Under the pieces are notes generated by a model. It saw only the letters and a list, made by a program, of their open reading frames with translations, was not told the DNA's origin and searched no databases. The translations under genes and the position numbers were made by a program. This document shows, piece after piece, positions 8,101 through 18,258 of a stretch of 46,886 bases of DNA. Positions within the stretch are counted from its first letter, which is position 1; each line of letters starts with the position of its first letter. This DNA comes from an uncultured Verrucomicrobiota bacterium. Lineage in GTDB: Bacteria; Verrucomicrobiota; Verrucomicrobiia; Verrucomicrobiales; Akkermansiaceae. Where the stretch lies: positions 1 through 46,886 of the forward strand of contig CAJXYV010000004.1 of NCBI GenBank assembly GCA_913063525.1, in the 5' to 3' direction.

Positions 8101-10421
8101 TGGACTGCACCGCTGGAGAGTGCGTTGTTCGCACCATAAGCCAGCGTGCCGGCCTGCACATCGGTAAGACCCGTGTGAAGATTCGCGCCGGTGAGAGTCA
8201 GTTGGCCCGCGCCGATCTTATTGAGGCCACCGGTGGTGTTGGTGCTTGCCCCGCCGAGGGTCAGGTTCGTTCCAGCGTTGCTGACATCCACGCTGCTGGC
8301 AGTCGAGGCGGTGAGGGTAAAGTTACGATCTGTGCTCGCGGTGCTGCCGGTGTATTGAAGGGTGCCGCCGCCGAGAACCAAGTTGGCTGCTGCATTCGTC
8401 GATTGACCGAGGTTGCCGGCCACGCCGCCGTTGCCAATCGTTGCCACACTCAACACGCCCGCAGATAGAGTTGTAATGCCGCTATAAGTATTGGCTGCGG
8501 AAAGAGTGGCTGTGCCCGCTCCCGTTTTCGTCAAGTTGACGGCACCGGCAAGGATCGCGCTCACGGAGCCTGAGTCAGTCAAAGCATACGAGGTGCCGGT
8601 GAGAGTGCCGACGCCGGAGATCGTCCCGCTGGAAAGGGTCACGGCTCCGACCGCATCAGACTGCGCCACGTCCAAGGTGCCGCCATTCACCGTGACCGCA
8701 CTGGCAGCCAGGCTGCCACCGTTGCGGGCGAGCGACAAGGTGCCGGCGGTGACTGTGGTGGCTCCGGTGTAAAGGTTGTTTCCTGTCAGCGTCAGAGTAC
8801 CCGCGCCGATCTTGGTTAGACCACCAGTGGATGCGGTGGAGGCACCGCCAAGTGTCAGGTTGGTTCCTGCGTTGGTGATTTCCACGCTGCTATTCGAGGC
8901 ACCTGTGAACGTGAAATTGCGGTCGGTCGCCACGGTGGCACCGGTGTATTGGAGTGTGCCGCCGCCAAGAACCAGATTGGCTGCGGCATTGGTGGATTGG
9001 CCGAGGCCGCTGGCCGTACCACCATTGGCCAAGGACGAAACGCTCAACACACCTGCAGAAATGGTGGTGATTCCCGTGTAGGTGTTTGCATTGGAGAGCG
9101 TGACGGTTCCAGCAGTGGTCTTCGTGAGGGCACCTGCGCCCGCGAGCACGGCAGCGACCGAACCGCTCTGAACGGCATAGGAACTGCCCGTAAGCGCACC
9201 GGACGATCCATTGATAGTGCCGCTGGTCATCGTCACCGCCCCCACCGTGTCACTGTAAGTTCCGAGGTCGAGCGTGCCGCCAGAAACTTGGACCGCACCA
9301 CTTGCGATGGCATTGCTCACCCCATAAGCGAGTGTGCCCGCCTGCACATCGGTGAGGCCGGTGTAGGTGTTTAATCCGGAGAGAGTCCAGGTATTGCTGC
9401 CGGCTTTGGTGAGCGAGGTGACGTTGGCGACACTGTTATCCACAATCTTTCCGCCGATTTCTCCCGCGCCGGATCCCGTAAGAGTCAAAGTCTTGTCACC
9501 TGCACCCGTCGCGGTGAAATCGCTGGTGAGTTTCAAAAGGCCGGCTCCCGAAGCGTCGAGCGTGGCACCGAAGGTCGCGCCGGAAAGGTCGATGATCCGG
9601 TTGGTAGCTTCACCTCCGCCCGTATAGCGGAACGTGCCGGTGCTGGTCGAGGTGCCAATCTTCAGAGTGGTACCGGTGCCGAGATTGCTAGTGGTGGACC
9701 CCTGATTTCCGATATTGGAAACCTGAAGGACGCCGCCACTGATGCTGGTGCCGCCCGTGTAGCTGTTGCTTCCCGAGAGGGTGAGAAGGCCCGAGTTGGC
9801 GACAATCGCTAGACTTGAGCTACCGCCGTTGCTGATTGCTCCCGTGACCGTCGTCGTCCCCAATCCATCCAGCGTTAGGGTCTTTGCCCCTGCGGTGCCG
9901 CCCGTCCCACCTTGGATCGATCCCGCAAAGGTGAGGCTTTTAGTACTACTGTTGCTGAAGTTGTAGGTGCTCGAGATTGCCGTGCCCAACGTTACATTCG
10001 CATTGATGAGTTGGTTTTGGACAACCAATGAAGTCAAAGAAATTATTCCCGCATCACCGATGGTCAGCGTTTGGGAGCCCGCCGCCCCGGCGCCGATCGT
10101 ATAGGCTGCCGCGCTCGCCGTATCAAAAGTAATCGACTTGATCGTAGCCCCGGACACTCCGAGATCGATCGTGGTGTTGCCATTGCCGGCACCACTGAAA
10201 ATAGCCGCATCTGTGGCGACAGGAAGCGTGCTCCAGTTGCCACTTGTCGCCCAAGCTGAACTGCTTGATCCAGACCAAGTGCGGTTCGCAGCGTGAGAGG
10301 ATTGAGAGGAAAGCCCTGCGAGCGAGAGCGCGATGGCCGTGAGTTGAAGGCTGTGGAGGGAGCGATATTTCGGTTTCATGCGGGGGGATTTGGGGGGAGG
10401 GAGAGGAATGACATCATCCAT
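5187..10421 (-). CDS. Autotransporter-associated beta-strand repeat protein with PEP-CTERM sorting signal
   Basis: 1744 aa with many GAGTLTLTGxNTYTGxTTVxAGTL repeats; C-terminus VPEPTSAVLGGLGLLALLRRRR (PEP motif, TM, Arg tail); N-terminal signal peptide-like region. Confidence 0.93.
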   Translation of the reverse strand: MDDVIPLPPPKSPRMKPKYRSLHSLQLTAIALSLAGLSSQSSHAANRTWSGSSSSAWATSGNWSTLPVATDAAIFSGAGNGNTTIDLGVSGATIKSITFDTASAAAYTIGAGAAGSQTLTIGDAGIISLTSLVVQNQLINANVTLGTAISSTYNFSNSSTKSLTFAGSIQGGTGGTAGAKTLTLDGLGTTTVTGAISNGGSSSLAIVANSGLLTLSGSNSYTGGTSISGGVLQVSNIGNQGSTTSNLGTGTTLKIGTSTSTGTFRYTGGGEATNRIIDLSGATFGATLDASGAGLLKLTSDFTATGAGDKTLTLTGSGAGEIGGKIVDNSVANVTSLTKAGSNTWTLSGLNTYTGLTDVQAGTLAYGVSNAIASGAVQVSGGTLDLGTYSDTVGAVTMTSGTINGSSGALTGSSYAVQSGSVAAVLAGAGALTKTTAGTVTLSNANTYTGITTISAGVLSVSSLANGGTASGLGQSTNAAANLVLGGGTLQYTGATVATDRNFTFTGASNSSVEITNAGTNLTLGGASTASTGGLTKIGAGTLTLTGNNLYTGATTVTAGTLSLARNGGSLAASAVTVNGGTLDVAQSDAVGAVTLSSGTISGVGTLTGTSYALTDSGSVSAILAGAVNLTKTGAGTATLSAANTYSGITTLSAGVLSVATIGNGGVAGNLGQSTNAAANLVLGGGTLQYTGSTASTDRNFTLTASTASSVDVSNAGTNLTLGGASTNTTGGLNKIGAGQLTLTGANLHTGLTDVQAGTLAYGANNALSSGAVQVSGGILDLKTFSDTVGAVTLASGSITGSNGVLTGTSYALQSGSVSAILGGAGALNKTTAGIATLSGANTYTGLATVTAGTLRATTSANALGAGAASLTLAGGILELANDTGLNFARNTTLTADSTINSDVLSVGGAGVTHTLGTLTLTGQTLSIASGTNVGSGSAGITFGAVAVNGAAVTTTFNVDSGDLLTLGAVTPAGSGNKLIVFGGNGNTTVGGVLNDAGGASTASVTKSGSGTLTLTSANLYEAATTVSGGVLRAQNSTALGTIAGGVSVADGAALELDGAAGALTIGAEALTLNGTGVLGGGSLRNIAGNNSYAGVITLASASRINSDADILTINSAGSITGNFGLTFGGAGNIVLSDAFAPVTTAQTLTKDGAGKLTLNVANTHTGLTTVAAGTLEYGIANALSTGGLTVSGGTLDLKAFNDSVGAVTLSGGNINSTSGILTGTSYAVQSGSISAVLAGTSVALTKTTAGTVVLSGLNTYTGATNINSGILSVASLLNGGVASGIGQSTNVASNLVFGGGTLRYTGATASSDRAYTLTSSTTSTLDVATALANLTLSGASAAGSGALNKVGLGTLTLSGANQHTGLTDVQEGTLAYGANSVLLTGAVQVSGGTLDLKAFSDTVGAVTLVSGNINGTSGVLTGTSYGAQSGSITAILAGSGAFTKTTAGTVTLSGVNTYSGGTQLNDGVLALGSSAALGSTGSIGFGGGTLQYSSSNASDYSSRFSTAAGQAYKIDTNGRNVAFASGLLSAGGTLHKSGAGTLTINGISTYTGKTTVSAGTLAIGANGSIANSSEVSLSGGNFNVSAVTNYALGSTQSLTGSGSVTGDLSINGTLAIGASPGTIAFNNNLTLGLGSVSNFEFTSGGFGAGSFDLAQGGLAQTVNFGGILNLFFKADETFTHETSVKIFDFGSYTGNFTAVNVSGLTGDSSATFNSSTGIVTVVPEPTSAVLGGLGLLALLRRRR

Positions 10422-10662
10422 CAGATGAATGCCATCATTGAATCTTCACCAAGGGATGGACCGGTCACCGAGGGGGAGATCGGTCGATCCAAGAGTGAAG
10501 CTAGCAGCTAGCGGTCATGGGGTGACTGGCAAGCATCGGGGGGATAATTTGTAAGAACAGTCAGGTACCTATCAGTGATTCAAAAATCCGTCAAATAATT
10601 TCCATCAGTTTTTTCAAAAAAACACGAATGGCCCTCGCCAGGAGGATTCGGCGAGTGCGCCA

Positions 10663-12711
10663 TCAATCGACGTCGGTCCGAAACGGCGACGCGGGAAGAC
10701 CTTCGAGATTGAAGAGATTCACGTCGGGCACGTTGGCCCAGCCGTAGCGCACCGCCTTGGGCAAGGGCACCTCAGGGCTGGAAACAACGACAGTCTTGCC
10801 GCGAATCTCAGCGGCTGCGGGGACAAACTTCCCATCCTCGCCGGCGAGAGTGAAGCCTTTCAGCGGACCGTCGTGGACCGCCAGACCTTTGCCGACATGG
10901 CTGAAGCGGATGCTTATCTCCCCCGGCGCCATCGTCATCGACTGATAGAGTGGGCCGGAGTATTCGATTTTTTCGCCATAGCCAATGGCGCGCGCAGCCA
11001 GCGCCAGACGCTTGCCGACCGGTTCCTTGTTGGTCGGGTGGATGTCGTTGGCATCGCCGACATCGGCAGTCACGACCATCGCGGTATGCGGGGATTTGGC
11101 CAACGAGAGGAGCTGAGCTTCGCGGATCTCAGGGGGCATGGCCTTGTAGGGAGCCACTTGCACAAACAGAAACGGCAGCTTCGGGAGATTCCATTTTTTT
11201 CGCCAGTCGGCGATCATTGCTGGGAAACGGTCGCGATATTCGCGCGCGTTGTCTTTGTTGCTCTCGCCCTGATACCAAATCACGCCCTTGATCGGGAATG
11301 GGTAAAGTGGAGCGATCATCCCTTGATAAAGTCCCGTCGGAGAGTTTTGGTTTTTCACATTGGCGCCCTCAAGACCAAGCGAAGTCGACGCCTCCGGGCT
11401 GAGCCACGCCTCGACCTCCGTGCCGCCCCACGACGAGTGGATGATGCCGATGGGCACGTCTATCTTCGGCTGCAAATCCCGTGCAAAATAAAATCCAACC
11501 GCGCTGAATTTCGGAGCCGTTTCTGGCGAACAAGCCACCCAGCTGCCCTGCACATCATCAGGCGCGGAATTGCTGAAAAGGCGCGGCACCTTGTACTCGT
11601 GAATCAGCGGCAACGCAGCGGCGGCAGCGGCTTGGCGCCAGCCGATGATTTCTTTCTGGCGAGGACGGGGGCCGAGCTGGCGCTCCATATTGGACTGACC
11701 GCTGGCCAGCCAAACGTCGCCGACGAGCACGTCGTGAAGGGTGGTGGTGGTCGTGCCGCTGATTTTCATCGTCCTCGGTTCGCCATTTGCCTTCAGCGGC
11801 TTGAGGCGAAGCGTCCATTTTCCGCCAGCGGCCGTCGTCGTCACCTTTTGCCCGGCGAACTGGACGCTCACCTTAGTGCCGGTCGGAGCGGTTCCCCAGA
11901 CGGGTAATTCCACACCGCGCTGCAGCACCGCACCGTCGCGGAAAAGGCTGTTGGCGCGGGTGATCTGTTCCGGGTCCAGTCCGGTGAGCACACGATAGGC
12001 AGCCGCAGCCATAAGGCCCGCGCCTTCGGTATTTGGATGCACACGGTCGGGCAGAAGTTTAAATCGCCCCTCCAGCGCGGCATGCATGTCGATGACGCCG
12101 GTGCCCAGCTCGGCCGCGAGACGATCGATGATGGGGATTTGCTGCTGAATGACGATTTCATTGATGCCGAAATTGCCAGGGGCAGGAACGGGCACCGGGC
12201 GGCAAACATAGACGCGCGGCGACGATTTGAGCGCTTGGAAGGTCGCGACCAAATCGCGGTAATCCTTCTCGAATTCATCCTGATGCGCCCAATTCTGTGG
12301 CTTGGTATCGTTGGTGCCGAGCATGATTACCACCACGTCGGGCTCAAACTCCTGGGCTTTCTGAAATGCCGCTTCTTTCCAATAAGGCAAATCGCCTTGG
12401 CGCAGAAGCGTCCGGCCGCTGACACCGAAGTTTCCCACCTGCCACGCATCGCCCAAGAGCTCTTGCAGCTGGCTGGGATAGGATCGCCCGAGGGCCGCGC
12501 CAGACCCTTCGGTGATGCTATCGCCCACGCAGGAAACCCGCAAGGGGCGCTGGCCTGCTGGCGGTTGGATCGGCGACATCGGGTCTAACGCCAAAAGTGG
12601 CGAGACCAGACCAAACAGGAAACCGAGGATCAGATGGGCTTTCACGAGCACGAGGCTGACCCAGCCGATGCCAGCGAGTCGATCCCAAATCGTTTGGGGT
12701 TGATTTACCAA
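10663..12711 (-). CDS. GDSL-type esterase fused to sialate O-acetylesterase domain
   Basis: VSCVGDSITEGSG and MLGTNDTKPQ (SGNH/GDSL), then VWLASGQSNMERQ, IHSSWGGTEVEAWLS and IWYQGESNKDNA (SASA). Confidence 0.9.
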   Translation of the reverse strand: MVNQPQTIWDRLAGIGWVSLVLVKAHLILGFLFGLVSPLLALDPMSPIQPPAGQRPLRVSCVGDSITEGSGAALGRSYPSQLQELLGDAWQVGNFGVSGRTLLRQGDLPYWKEAAFQKAQEFEPDVVVIMLGTNDTKPQNWAHQDEFEKDYRDLVATFQALKSSPRVYVCRPVPVPAPGNFGINEIVIQQQIPIIDRLAAELGTGVIDMHAALEGRFKLLPDRVHPNTEGAGLMAAAAYRVLTGLDPEQITRANSLFRDGAVLQRGVELPVWGTAPTGTKVSVQFAGQKVTTTAAGGKWTLRLKPLKANGEPRTMKISGTTTTTLHDVLVGDVWLASGQSNMERQLGPRPRQKEIIGWRQAAAAAALPLIHEYKVPRLFSNSAPDDVQGSWVACSPETAPKFSAVGFYFARDLQPKIDVPIGIIHSSWGGTEVEAWLSPEASTSLGLEGANVKNQNSPTGLYQGMIAPLYPFPIKGVIWYQGESNKDNAREYRDRFPAMIADWRKKWNLPKLPFLFVQVAPYKAMPPEIREAQLLSLAKSPHTAMVVTADVGDANDIHPTNKEPVGKRLALAARAIGYGEKIEYSGPLYQSMTMAPGEISIRFSHVGKGLAVHDGPLKGFTLAGEDGKFVPAAAEIRGKTVVVSSPEVPLPKAVRYGWANVPDVNLFNLEGLPASPFRTDVD

Positions 12712-12947
12712 AGCGGGATTTCCAAGCGGTCAAATGACCTCGGCGTGACGGTACGACGACGCGGGTCAATCCCCCATCGATTGCGCTGGCAGCCAGCCAG
12801 CGGCGACAAATCAGCGGGAATTCAGACAGCTCATGGGATCGGTGTCGTTATGATTGAGCTGGAACTTGGCCCTGCTCTGTCAGACATTGGTTCGTCCGCT
12901 GAGCATTTCGGCATCATTCCATTTCCCTCCATCCTTAATTCGACTTT

Positions 12948-15131
12948 ATGAAATCTCCTTGGTTCAAAAGCATCATCCCAGTGGTATCGCTCAGCGCGGT
13001 GCTTCTTGGCTCCGTGGCTGCGTTCGGCTTCCGGGATGCGCCCCCCCTGAGTGCCGAAGAAACTGACGCGGCCGTCACAGCGATCACTTCAAAAATTCTC
13101 GAGAGCTCGCAGATCGCCCATCAGCCACTCGACGACGTCCTAGCGGGCAAGTTTCTCGACCGCTACCTCGATACGCTCGACGGCGCGCACATGATTTTTC
13201 TCAGCAGCGATCTCGACGAGTTTGCACAGTCGCGTCCAACACTGGCCGAGGCGACGCGCACCCGTGGGGACTCGAGCCTCGCCCACGCCATTTTTAAACG
13301 TTTCCTGGAGCGTCTCGACCAGCGCGTGGCCTACGTAGCTGACTTGTTGAAAAACGAAAAGTTTGATTTCAAAGCGGAGGAAGTCTTTGCCTACGACCGC
13401 AAAAACGCGCCGCGTCCGGGCGACCTCAAGGCGGCACAGGAGCTCTGGCGCCAACAACTGCGCTACGAATACCTCCAGGAAAAACTCGCTGGTAAAAAAG
13501 AACCGGAGATCGTCAAAACCCTCGGCCGCCGCTCTGCGAGAACGGCCGAGACGATGCGCAAATCCAATGGTAAGGCCGTCTTGGAATTCTACCTCGAGGC
13601 GCTTGCTCAAGTTTACGATCCGCACTCCGACTACATGGGTGCCGAGCAGCTCAAGAGCTTCCAAATCGGCATGAACCTGTCGCTCATCGGCATTGGCGCG
13701 ACGCTTCAATCGCAAGACGGCTACTGCAAAATCATGGAACTGGTGCCCGGTGGCCCGGCGGCCCGCAGTGGCATGCTGAAAAACGGTGACCGCATCGTCG
13801 GCGTGGCCCAGAAACAGGGGGATGATTTCACCGATCTCGTCGACCTTCCCCTCTCCCAAGCGGTCGACCTGATCCGAGGTAAAAAAGGCAGCTCGGTCTT
13901 CCTCAACATCATTCCTGCCAATTCCACCGATGACAGTGCCCGCAAGACGGTCACCATCGTGCGCGAGGAGATCAAACTGGAAGACCAGCAGGCCAAGGCC
14001 CAAATCATCGACTTGCCATCGGGCGATCAGACCCAGCGCGTGGGGGTCATCGATCTAACCGCATTTTACGCGGGAGAAGGCAACGAGAAAAGCGGCCCCA
14101 CCTCCGCCACCGACGATGTTTCCAAGATCATCGAAAAGCTGAAAAAGGAAAAAGTCACCGGCATCATCCTCGACCTGCGCCGCAACGGTGGCGGCTCGCT
14201 GCAGGAGGCGATCAGCCTCGCCGGTCTCTTCATTCCATCCGGCCCGATGGTGCAGACGCGCGATCTGGAAGGTCACTTGGAAATCGGCAGGGATTATGAT
14301 TCGGAGGTTGCCTACGATGGTCCGCTGGTCGTCTTGACCAGCCGCTTCAGCGCCTCTGCTTCAGAAATCGTCGCGGGCGCCTTGCAAGACTACGGCCGTG
14401 CCCTGGTCGTCGGCGATACCTCGACATTTGGCAAAGGCACGGTGCAAACCATCGTCCCCCTGTCGCGGGTGATGCAGGATCAAGGGCTGGTTCCTAGCTC
14501 AGACCCCGGGGCATTGAAAGTGACCATCAGCAAATTCTACCGCCCCAGCGGGAAGTCAACCCAGCTCGAAGGCGTCAAGGCCGACATCGTTCTGCCGTCG
14601 TTGACTGATCTGCCCGAAATCGGCGAGTCCGACCTAGGCAACCCGCTGCCATGGGACACCATCGCCTCCACGAAATTCACCGAATCCAACGTCGTTAAAT
14701 CGTCGCTAGAAACCCTGCGCACCCGCTCCAGCCAGCGCATCGCCAAAAACCCGGACTTCGACGAACTCAAAACCGACATCGAGCGCCTGCGTAAAACCCG
14801 CGAGGAAAAGTCCGTCTCTCTCAACGAGGAGCGCCGCCAAAAAGAAAAGGCCGATCTCGCGGCTCGCGTCAAAGCTTCCAAAGAGGCGCGACAAGCGCGT
14901 GGCATCAAGCCACCGCCCGCCTACGAGGTGACGCTCAAGAATGTTTCGCGTCCCGGTCTCGGCGAACGCGTCGTGCAGAAGCCGCCGATTGCAGAAGCGG
15001 AGGATGGAGCTGAAACCCCGACCGAAACCAGCGCCGCGCCCGCTGACGACATCGTGCTACACGAGGCCCAAAATATCCTCGTCGACTACGCGGCCCTGCT
15101 CAACGGCAAGCCTCCGCTTGGGATGGATTGA
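12948..15131 (+). CDS. Carboxy-terminal processing protease (Prc/Tsp, S41A) with PDZ domain
   Basis: PDZ region MELVPGGPAARSGMLKNGDRIVGV; catalytic regions LDLRRNGGGSLQEAISLAGLFI and SRFSASASEIVAGALQDYGRALVVGDTSTFGKGTVQ. Confidence 0.93.
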   Translation: MKSPWFKSIIPVVSLSAVLLGSVAAFGFRDAPPLSAEETDAAVTAITSKILESSQIAHQPLDDVLAGKFLDRYLDTLDGAHMIFLSSDLDEFAQSRPTLAEATRTRGDSSLAHAIFKRFLERLDQRVAYVADLLKNEKFDFKAEEVFAYDRKNAPRPGDLKAAQELWRQQLRYEYLQEKLAGKKEPEIVKTLGRRSARTAETMRKSNGKAVLEFYLEALAQVYDPHSDYMGAEQLKSFQIGMNLSLIGIGATLQSQDGYCKIMELVPGGPAARSGMLKNGDRIVGVAQKQGDDFTDLVDLPLSQAVDLIRGKKGSSVFLNIIPANSTDDSARKTVTIVREEIKLEDQQAKAQIIDLPSGDQTQRVGVIDLTAFYAGEGNEKSGPTSATDDVSKIIEKLKKEKVTGIILDLRRNGGGSLQEAISLAGLFIPSGPMVQTRDLEGHLEIGRDYDSEVAYDGPLVVLTSRFSASASEIVAGALQDYGRALVVGDTSTFGKGTVQTIVPLSRVMQDQGLVPSSDPGALKVTISKFYRPSGKSTQLEGVKADIVLPSLTDLPEIGESDLGNPLPWDTIASTKFTESNVVKSSLETLRTRSSQRIAKNPDFDELKTDIERLRKTREEKSVSLNEERRQKEKADLAARVKASKEARQARGIKPPPAYEVTLKNVSRPGLGERVVQKPPIAEAEDGAETPTETSAAPADDIVLHEAQNILVDYAALLNGKPPLGMD

Positions 15132-15320
15132 TTCAAGTAAGATTGGATCGCCCGCGCGGAGTGTGCCGCAATTCGATGAAAGGATTTTGTCGCGCCCCCG
15201 TAAAATAGAACGTGCCCGCGTCACTGCATCGAATTCTGCCTCGCCAATCCCGACCTTGCTAATAAACTCGCCGGCACCGCCTATCTAACAAGCATCCGCT
15301 GCACAGTCCTTCCAGGCTTC

Positions 15321-17960
15321 ATGAAAAATTCGCCACTTCTCCGCCACCCGATCTTGTCGCTTGTCTTGCCGCTCTTCGCGTCGGCAGGCGTCTGGGCCAA
15401 AGCCGCCGATGCCCCGCCGCGCGAACGCATCCTCTTCACGGAAAGCTGGCGTTTCCAAAAGGGCGATTCACCCAGCGCCGGCAACAGCCTCAAATACGAC
15501 ACGCTCAAGCCATGGCTGTTGCCCACGGCCAACGCCTTCATCCCCGCGGTCGCCCGTCCTGCGGGCGAGGCTCCCGGTGAAAAATTGGAATTCACCCAGC
15601 CGTCCTTCAACGATTCGGGCTGGCGCTCGCTGACTCTCCCGCACGACTGGGGCATCGAAGGCGCGTTCGACATCGACCTCCCCAGCGAGACCGGCAAATT
15701 GCCGTGGTCCGGCGTCGCTTGGTACCGCAAGACCTTCGATCTTCCCACCAGCGACCGCGGTCGCCAAATCGATCTCGAGATCGACGGCGCGATGTCGTAC
15801 TCGACCGTCTGGTGCAACGGCAAACTGGTCGGCGGCTGGCCCTACGGATACGCCTCCTATCGTCTGGATCTCACTCCTTATCTGAATCCAGGTGCGCCGA
15901 ACACCCTCGCCATTCGTCTGGACAATCCTGACGAGTCCTCGCGCTGGTATCCCGGCAGCGGTATCTATCGCAATGTCTGGCTCAGCAAAACAGCAGCCAT
16001 CCGCGTCGAACCTGCATCGACCTTTGTCACGACTCCCGAAGTGACGGCACAATCCGCCAGCATCGAAGTCCAGACCCTGATCGGCAATCACTCGAACGGC
16101 AGTGCCCAAGTCAAATTCGCCACCCAGATTTTCAAACTCACGGCCGATGGCAAACTCGAAGGCCGTGCGCTGGCCAGTTCCAATGCCACCCCGCTTACCC
16201 TCGCCGCCGGAGCCAGCCAAGCGGCGCCAAGTAAACTCACCCTCGCCAAGCCCCAACTCTGGGATCCCGAGCATCCAGCGCGCTACGTGGCCGTCACCCA
16301 GGTCCAGCAGGATGGCAAAGTCATCGACCGCTACGAGACCCCCTTCGGCATCCGCAGCATCAAGTTTACCGACGACGACGGCTTCCACCTCAATGGCAAG
16401 CGGGTCCAACTCAACGGCGTCTGCCTCCACCACGACCAAGGCTCGTTGGGTGCCGCTTTCAACGTCCGCGCTGCGGAACGCCAGCTGCAGATGCTCAAGG
16501 AAATGGGCTGCAATGCCATCCGCATCACTCACAACCCGCAGGCTCCTGAATTCCTTGACCTCTGCGACCGCCTCGGCCTGCTCGCCATCTCCGAATTCAC
16601 CGACACTTGGGCCTACGCCAAGAAGCCAAACGGTTATGCTAAACTTTTCAACGATTGGTCGGAGGCTGACTTGCGGTCCTTGATCCGCCGCGACCGCAAC
16701 CACCCGTCGATCATCCTGTGGAGCACTGGCAACGAGATCGGCGAACAAGGCGATCCGAAAAAGCATCCAATCTCGGTCAAACTGACCGCCATCGCCCACC
16801 AGGAAGATCCGACCCGCCCCACCACCGCTGGCTGCGATCGCCCTAAAGCTGGCTACAATGGCTTCCAGAAAACCGTCGACGTCTTCGGCTTCAACTACAA
16901 GCCACACGAATACACAAAATTCCGCGCCGCCAATCCGCAGCAGCCGCTGTATGGCAGCGAAACCGCGTCGACCATTAGCTCGCGCGGCGAGTACTTGTTC
17001 CCAGTGAATGATCGAAAAGATGGCGGAAAAATCGGCCAGCAAATGAGCTCCTACGATCTCTACGCTCCCGGCTGGGCTACCACGCCGGACACCGAGTTCA
17101 AGGGCCAAGAGGAAAACCCATTTGTGATCGGTGAGTTCGTATGGACCGGTTTCGACTACTTGGGCGAACCCACTCCGTTCAACGATGATCTCACCGTTCT
17201 AACCAACTACCATACCCCAGAAGAGAAAGCCAAAGCCGAGGAAGAGCTCAAGGCACTGGGCAAACTCAAGGTCTTGTCCCGCAGTTCTTACTTCGGTATC
17301 ATCGACCTCGCTGGGTTTAAGAAAGATCGATTCTATATCTACCAAGCTCACTGGCGTCCCGAGCTGCCGATGGCCCACATCCTACCCCACTGGAATTGGC
17401 AGGAGCGCGTTGGCGAAGTCACCCCGGTGCATGTTTACACCTCCGGCGATGAGGCCGAACTCTTCCTCAATGGCCTGTCGCTCGGCCGCAAGAAAAAGCA
17501 GAAGCTCGAATACCGCCTGCGCTGGGACGACGTGAAATACGCCCCCGGCGAACTCAAAGTCGTCGCTTACAAAAACGGCAAAGCCTGGGCGACTTCATCT
17601 GTCAAAACCACTGGCGAAGCGGCGAAACTCCTGCTGCAACCCGACCGCGCCAGCATCGTCAGCGATGGCCGCGACCTGTCGTTCCTCACCGCCACCGTCG
17701 CCGACAAAGACGGCCTGATGGTCCCCCGCTCCGCCGCGCAACTGAAGTTCGAAATCACCGGCCCCGGCGAGATTGTCTCCACTGACAATGGCGATGCGAC
17801 TGATCACACCTCGTTTCAATCCCCCGAGCGAAAAGCGTTTAACGGCCTCGCCCTCGCCATCGTCCGTTGCAAGCCCGGTGCCAGCGATCCCATCACTGTA
17901 AGCGTCACCTCCGAGGGCCTAGCTCCCGCCGAGATCACGCTCAACGCAGCGCGACGCTGA
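15321..17960 (+). CDS. Glycoside hydrolase family 2 (beta-galactosidase-like), secreted
   Basis: WRSLTLPHDWGIEG, YRKTFDLP, LNGVCLHHDQGSLGAAFN, MGCNAIRITHNPQAPEFLDLCDRLG, ILWSTGNEIGEQ motifs. Confidence 0.92.
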   Translation: MKNSPLLRHPILSLVLPLFASAGVWAKAADAPPRERILFTESWRFQKGDSPSAGNSLKYDTLKPWLLPTANAFIPAVARPAGEAPGEKLEFTQPSFNDSGWRSLTLPHDWGIEGAFDIDLPSETGKLPWSGVAWYRKTFDLPTSDRGRQIDLEIDGAMSYSTVWCNGKLVGGWPYGYASYRLDLTPYLNPGAPNTLAIRLDNPDESSRWYPGSGIYRNVWLSKTAAIRVEPASTFVTTPEVTAQSASIEVQTLIGNHSNGSAQVKFATQIFKLTADGKLEGRALASSNATPLTLAAGASQAAPSKLTLAKPQLWDPEHPARYVAVTQVQQDGKVIDRYETPFGIRSIKFTDDDGFHLNGKRVQLNGVCLHHDQGSLGAAFNVRAAERQLQMLKEMGCNAIRITHNPQAPEFLDLCDRLGLLAISEFTDTWAYAKKPNGYAKLFNDWSEADLRSLIRRDRNHPSIILWSTGNEIGEQGDPKKHPISVKLTAIAHQEDPTRPTTAGCDRPKAGYNGFQKTVDVFGFNYKPHEYTKFRAANPQQPLYGSETASTISSRGEYLFPVNDRKDGGKIGQQMSSYDLYAPGWATTPDTEFKGQEENPFVIGEFVWTGFDYLGEPTPFNDDLTVLTNYHTPEEKAKAEEELKALGKLKVLSRSSYFGIIDLAGFKKDRFYIYQAHWRPELPMAHILPHWNWQERVGEVTPVHVYTSGDEAELFLNGLSLGRKKKQKLEYRLRWDDVKYAPGELKVVAYKNGKAWATSSVKTTGEAAKLLLQPDRASIVSDGRDLSFLTATVADKDGLMVPRSAAQLKFEITGPGEIVSTDNGDATDHTSFQSPERKAFNGLALAIVRCKPGASDPITVSVTSEGLAPAEITLNAARR

Positions 17961-18227
17961 CCATTCCCAATCGGCTGCCCGCGCCGACACAGTGGCGTGG
18001 GGGTGTCTTGTTGGCTGGTGGATTTTGTGCGGCTAGGATTTCGCGGATGAACCTTGTCCCCTGAAAATCGAGGCACGCTTGTTTTTAGCTGAGGCAAGAT
18101 CGCTGAACCGCTGATTCAGGTTGACCGAAGCTTCTCCCTCCTCAGTGCCGCCCCATCTCTTGGAATGAGAGTTCAGCCAAAACGACAGAACTCGGTCGGA
18201 GTTCGGATTCGCCATTTCATCGGCTGT

Positions 18228-18258
18228 CCCAAGGTAGCCCTTTCCGGGGAACCTTGGG
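18228..18258. terminator. Hairpin between convergent genes (possible bidirectional terminator)
   Basis: CCCAAGGT ... ACCTTGGG 8-bp inverted repeat in the intergenic space between converging CDSs; no T tract. Confidence 0.3.

Noticed and set aside
5379-10259. Many plus-strand ORFs (e.g. 7366-7893, 8491-8772)
   Set aside because: Antisense to the beta-strand repeat gene; compositional artefacts.
15468-17108. 546-aa minus-strand ORF
   Set aside because: Fully antisense to the GH2 gene; typical high-GC shadow ORF.
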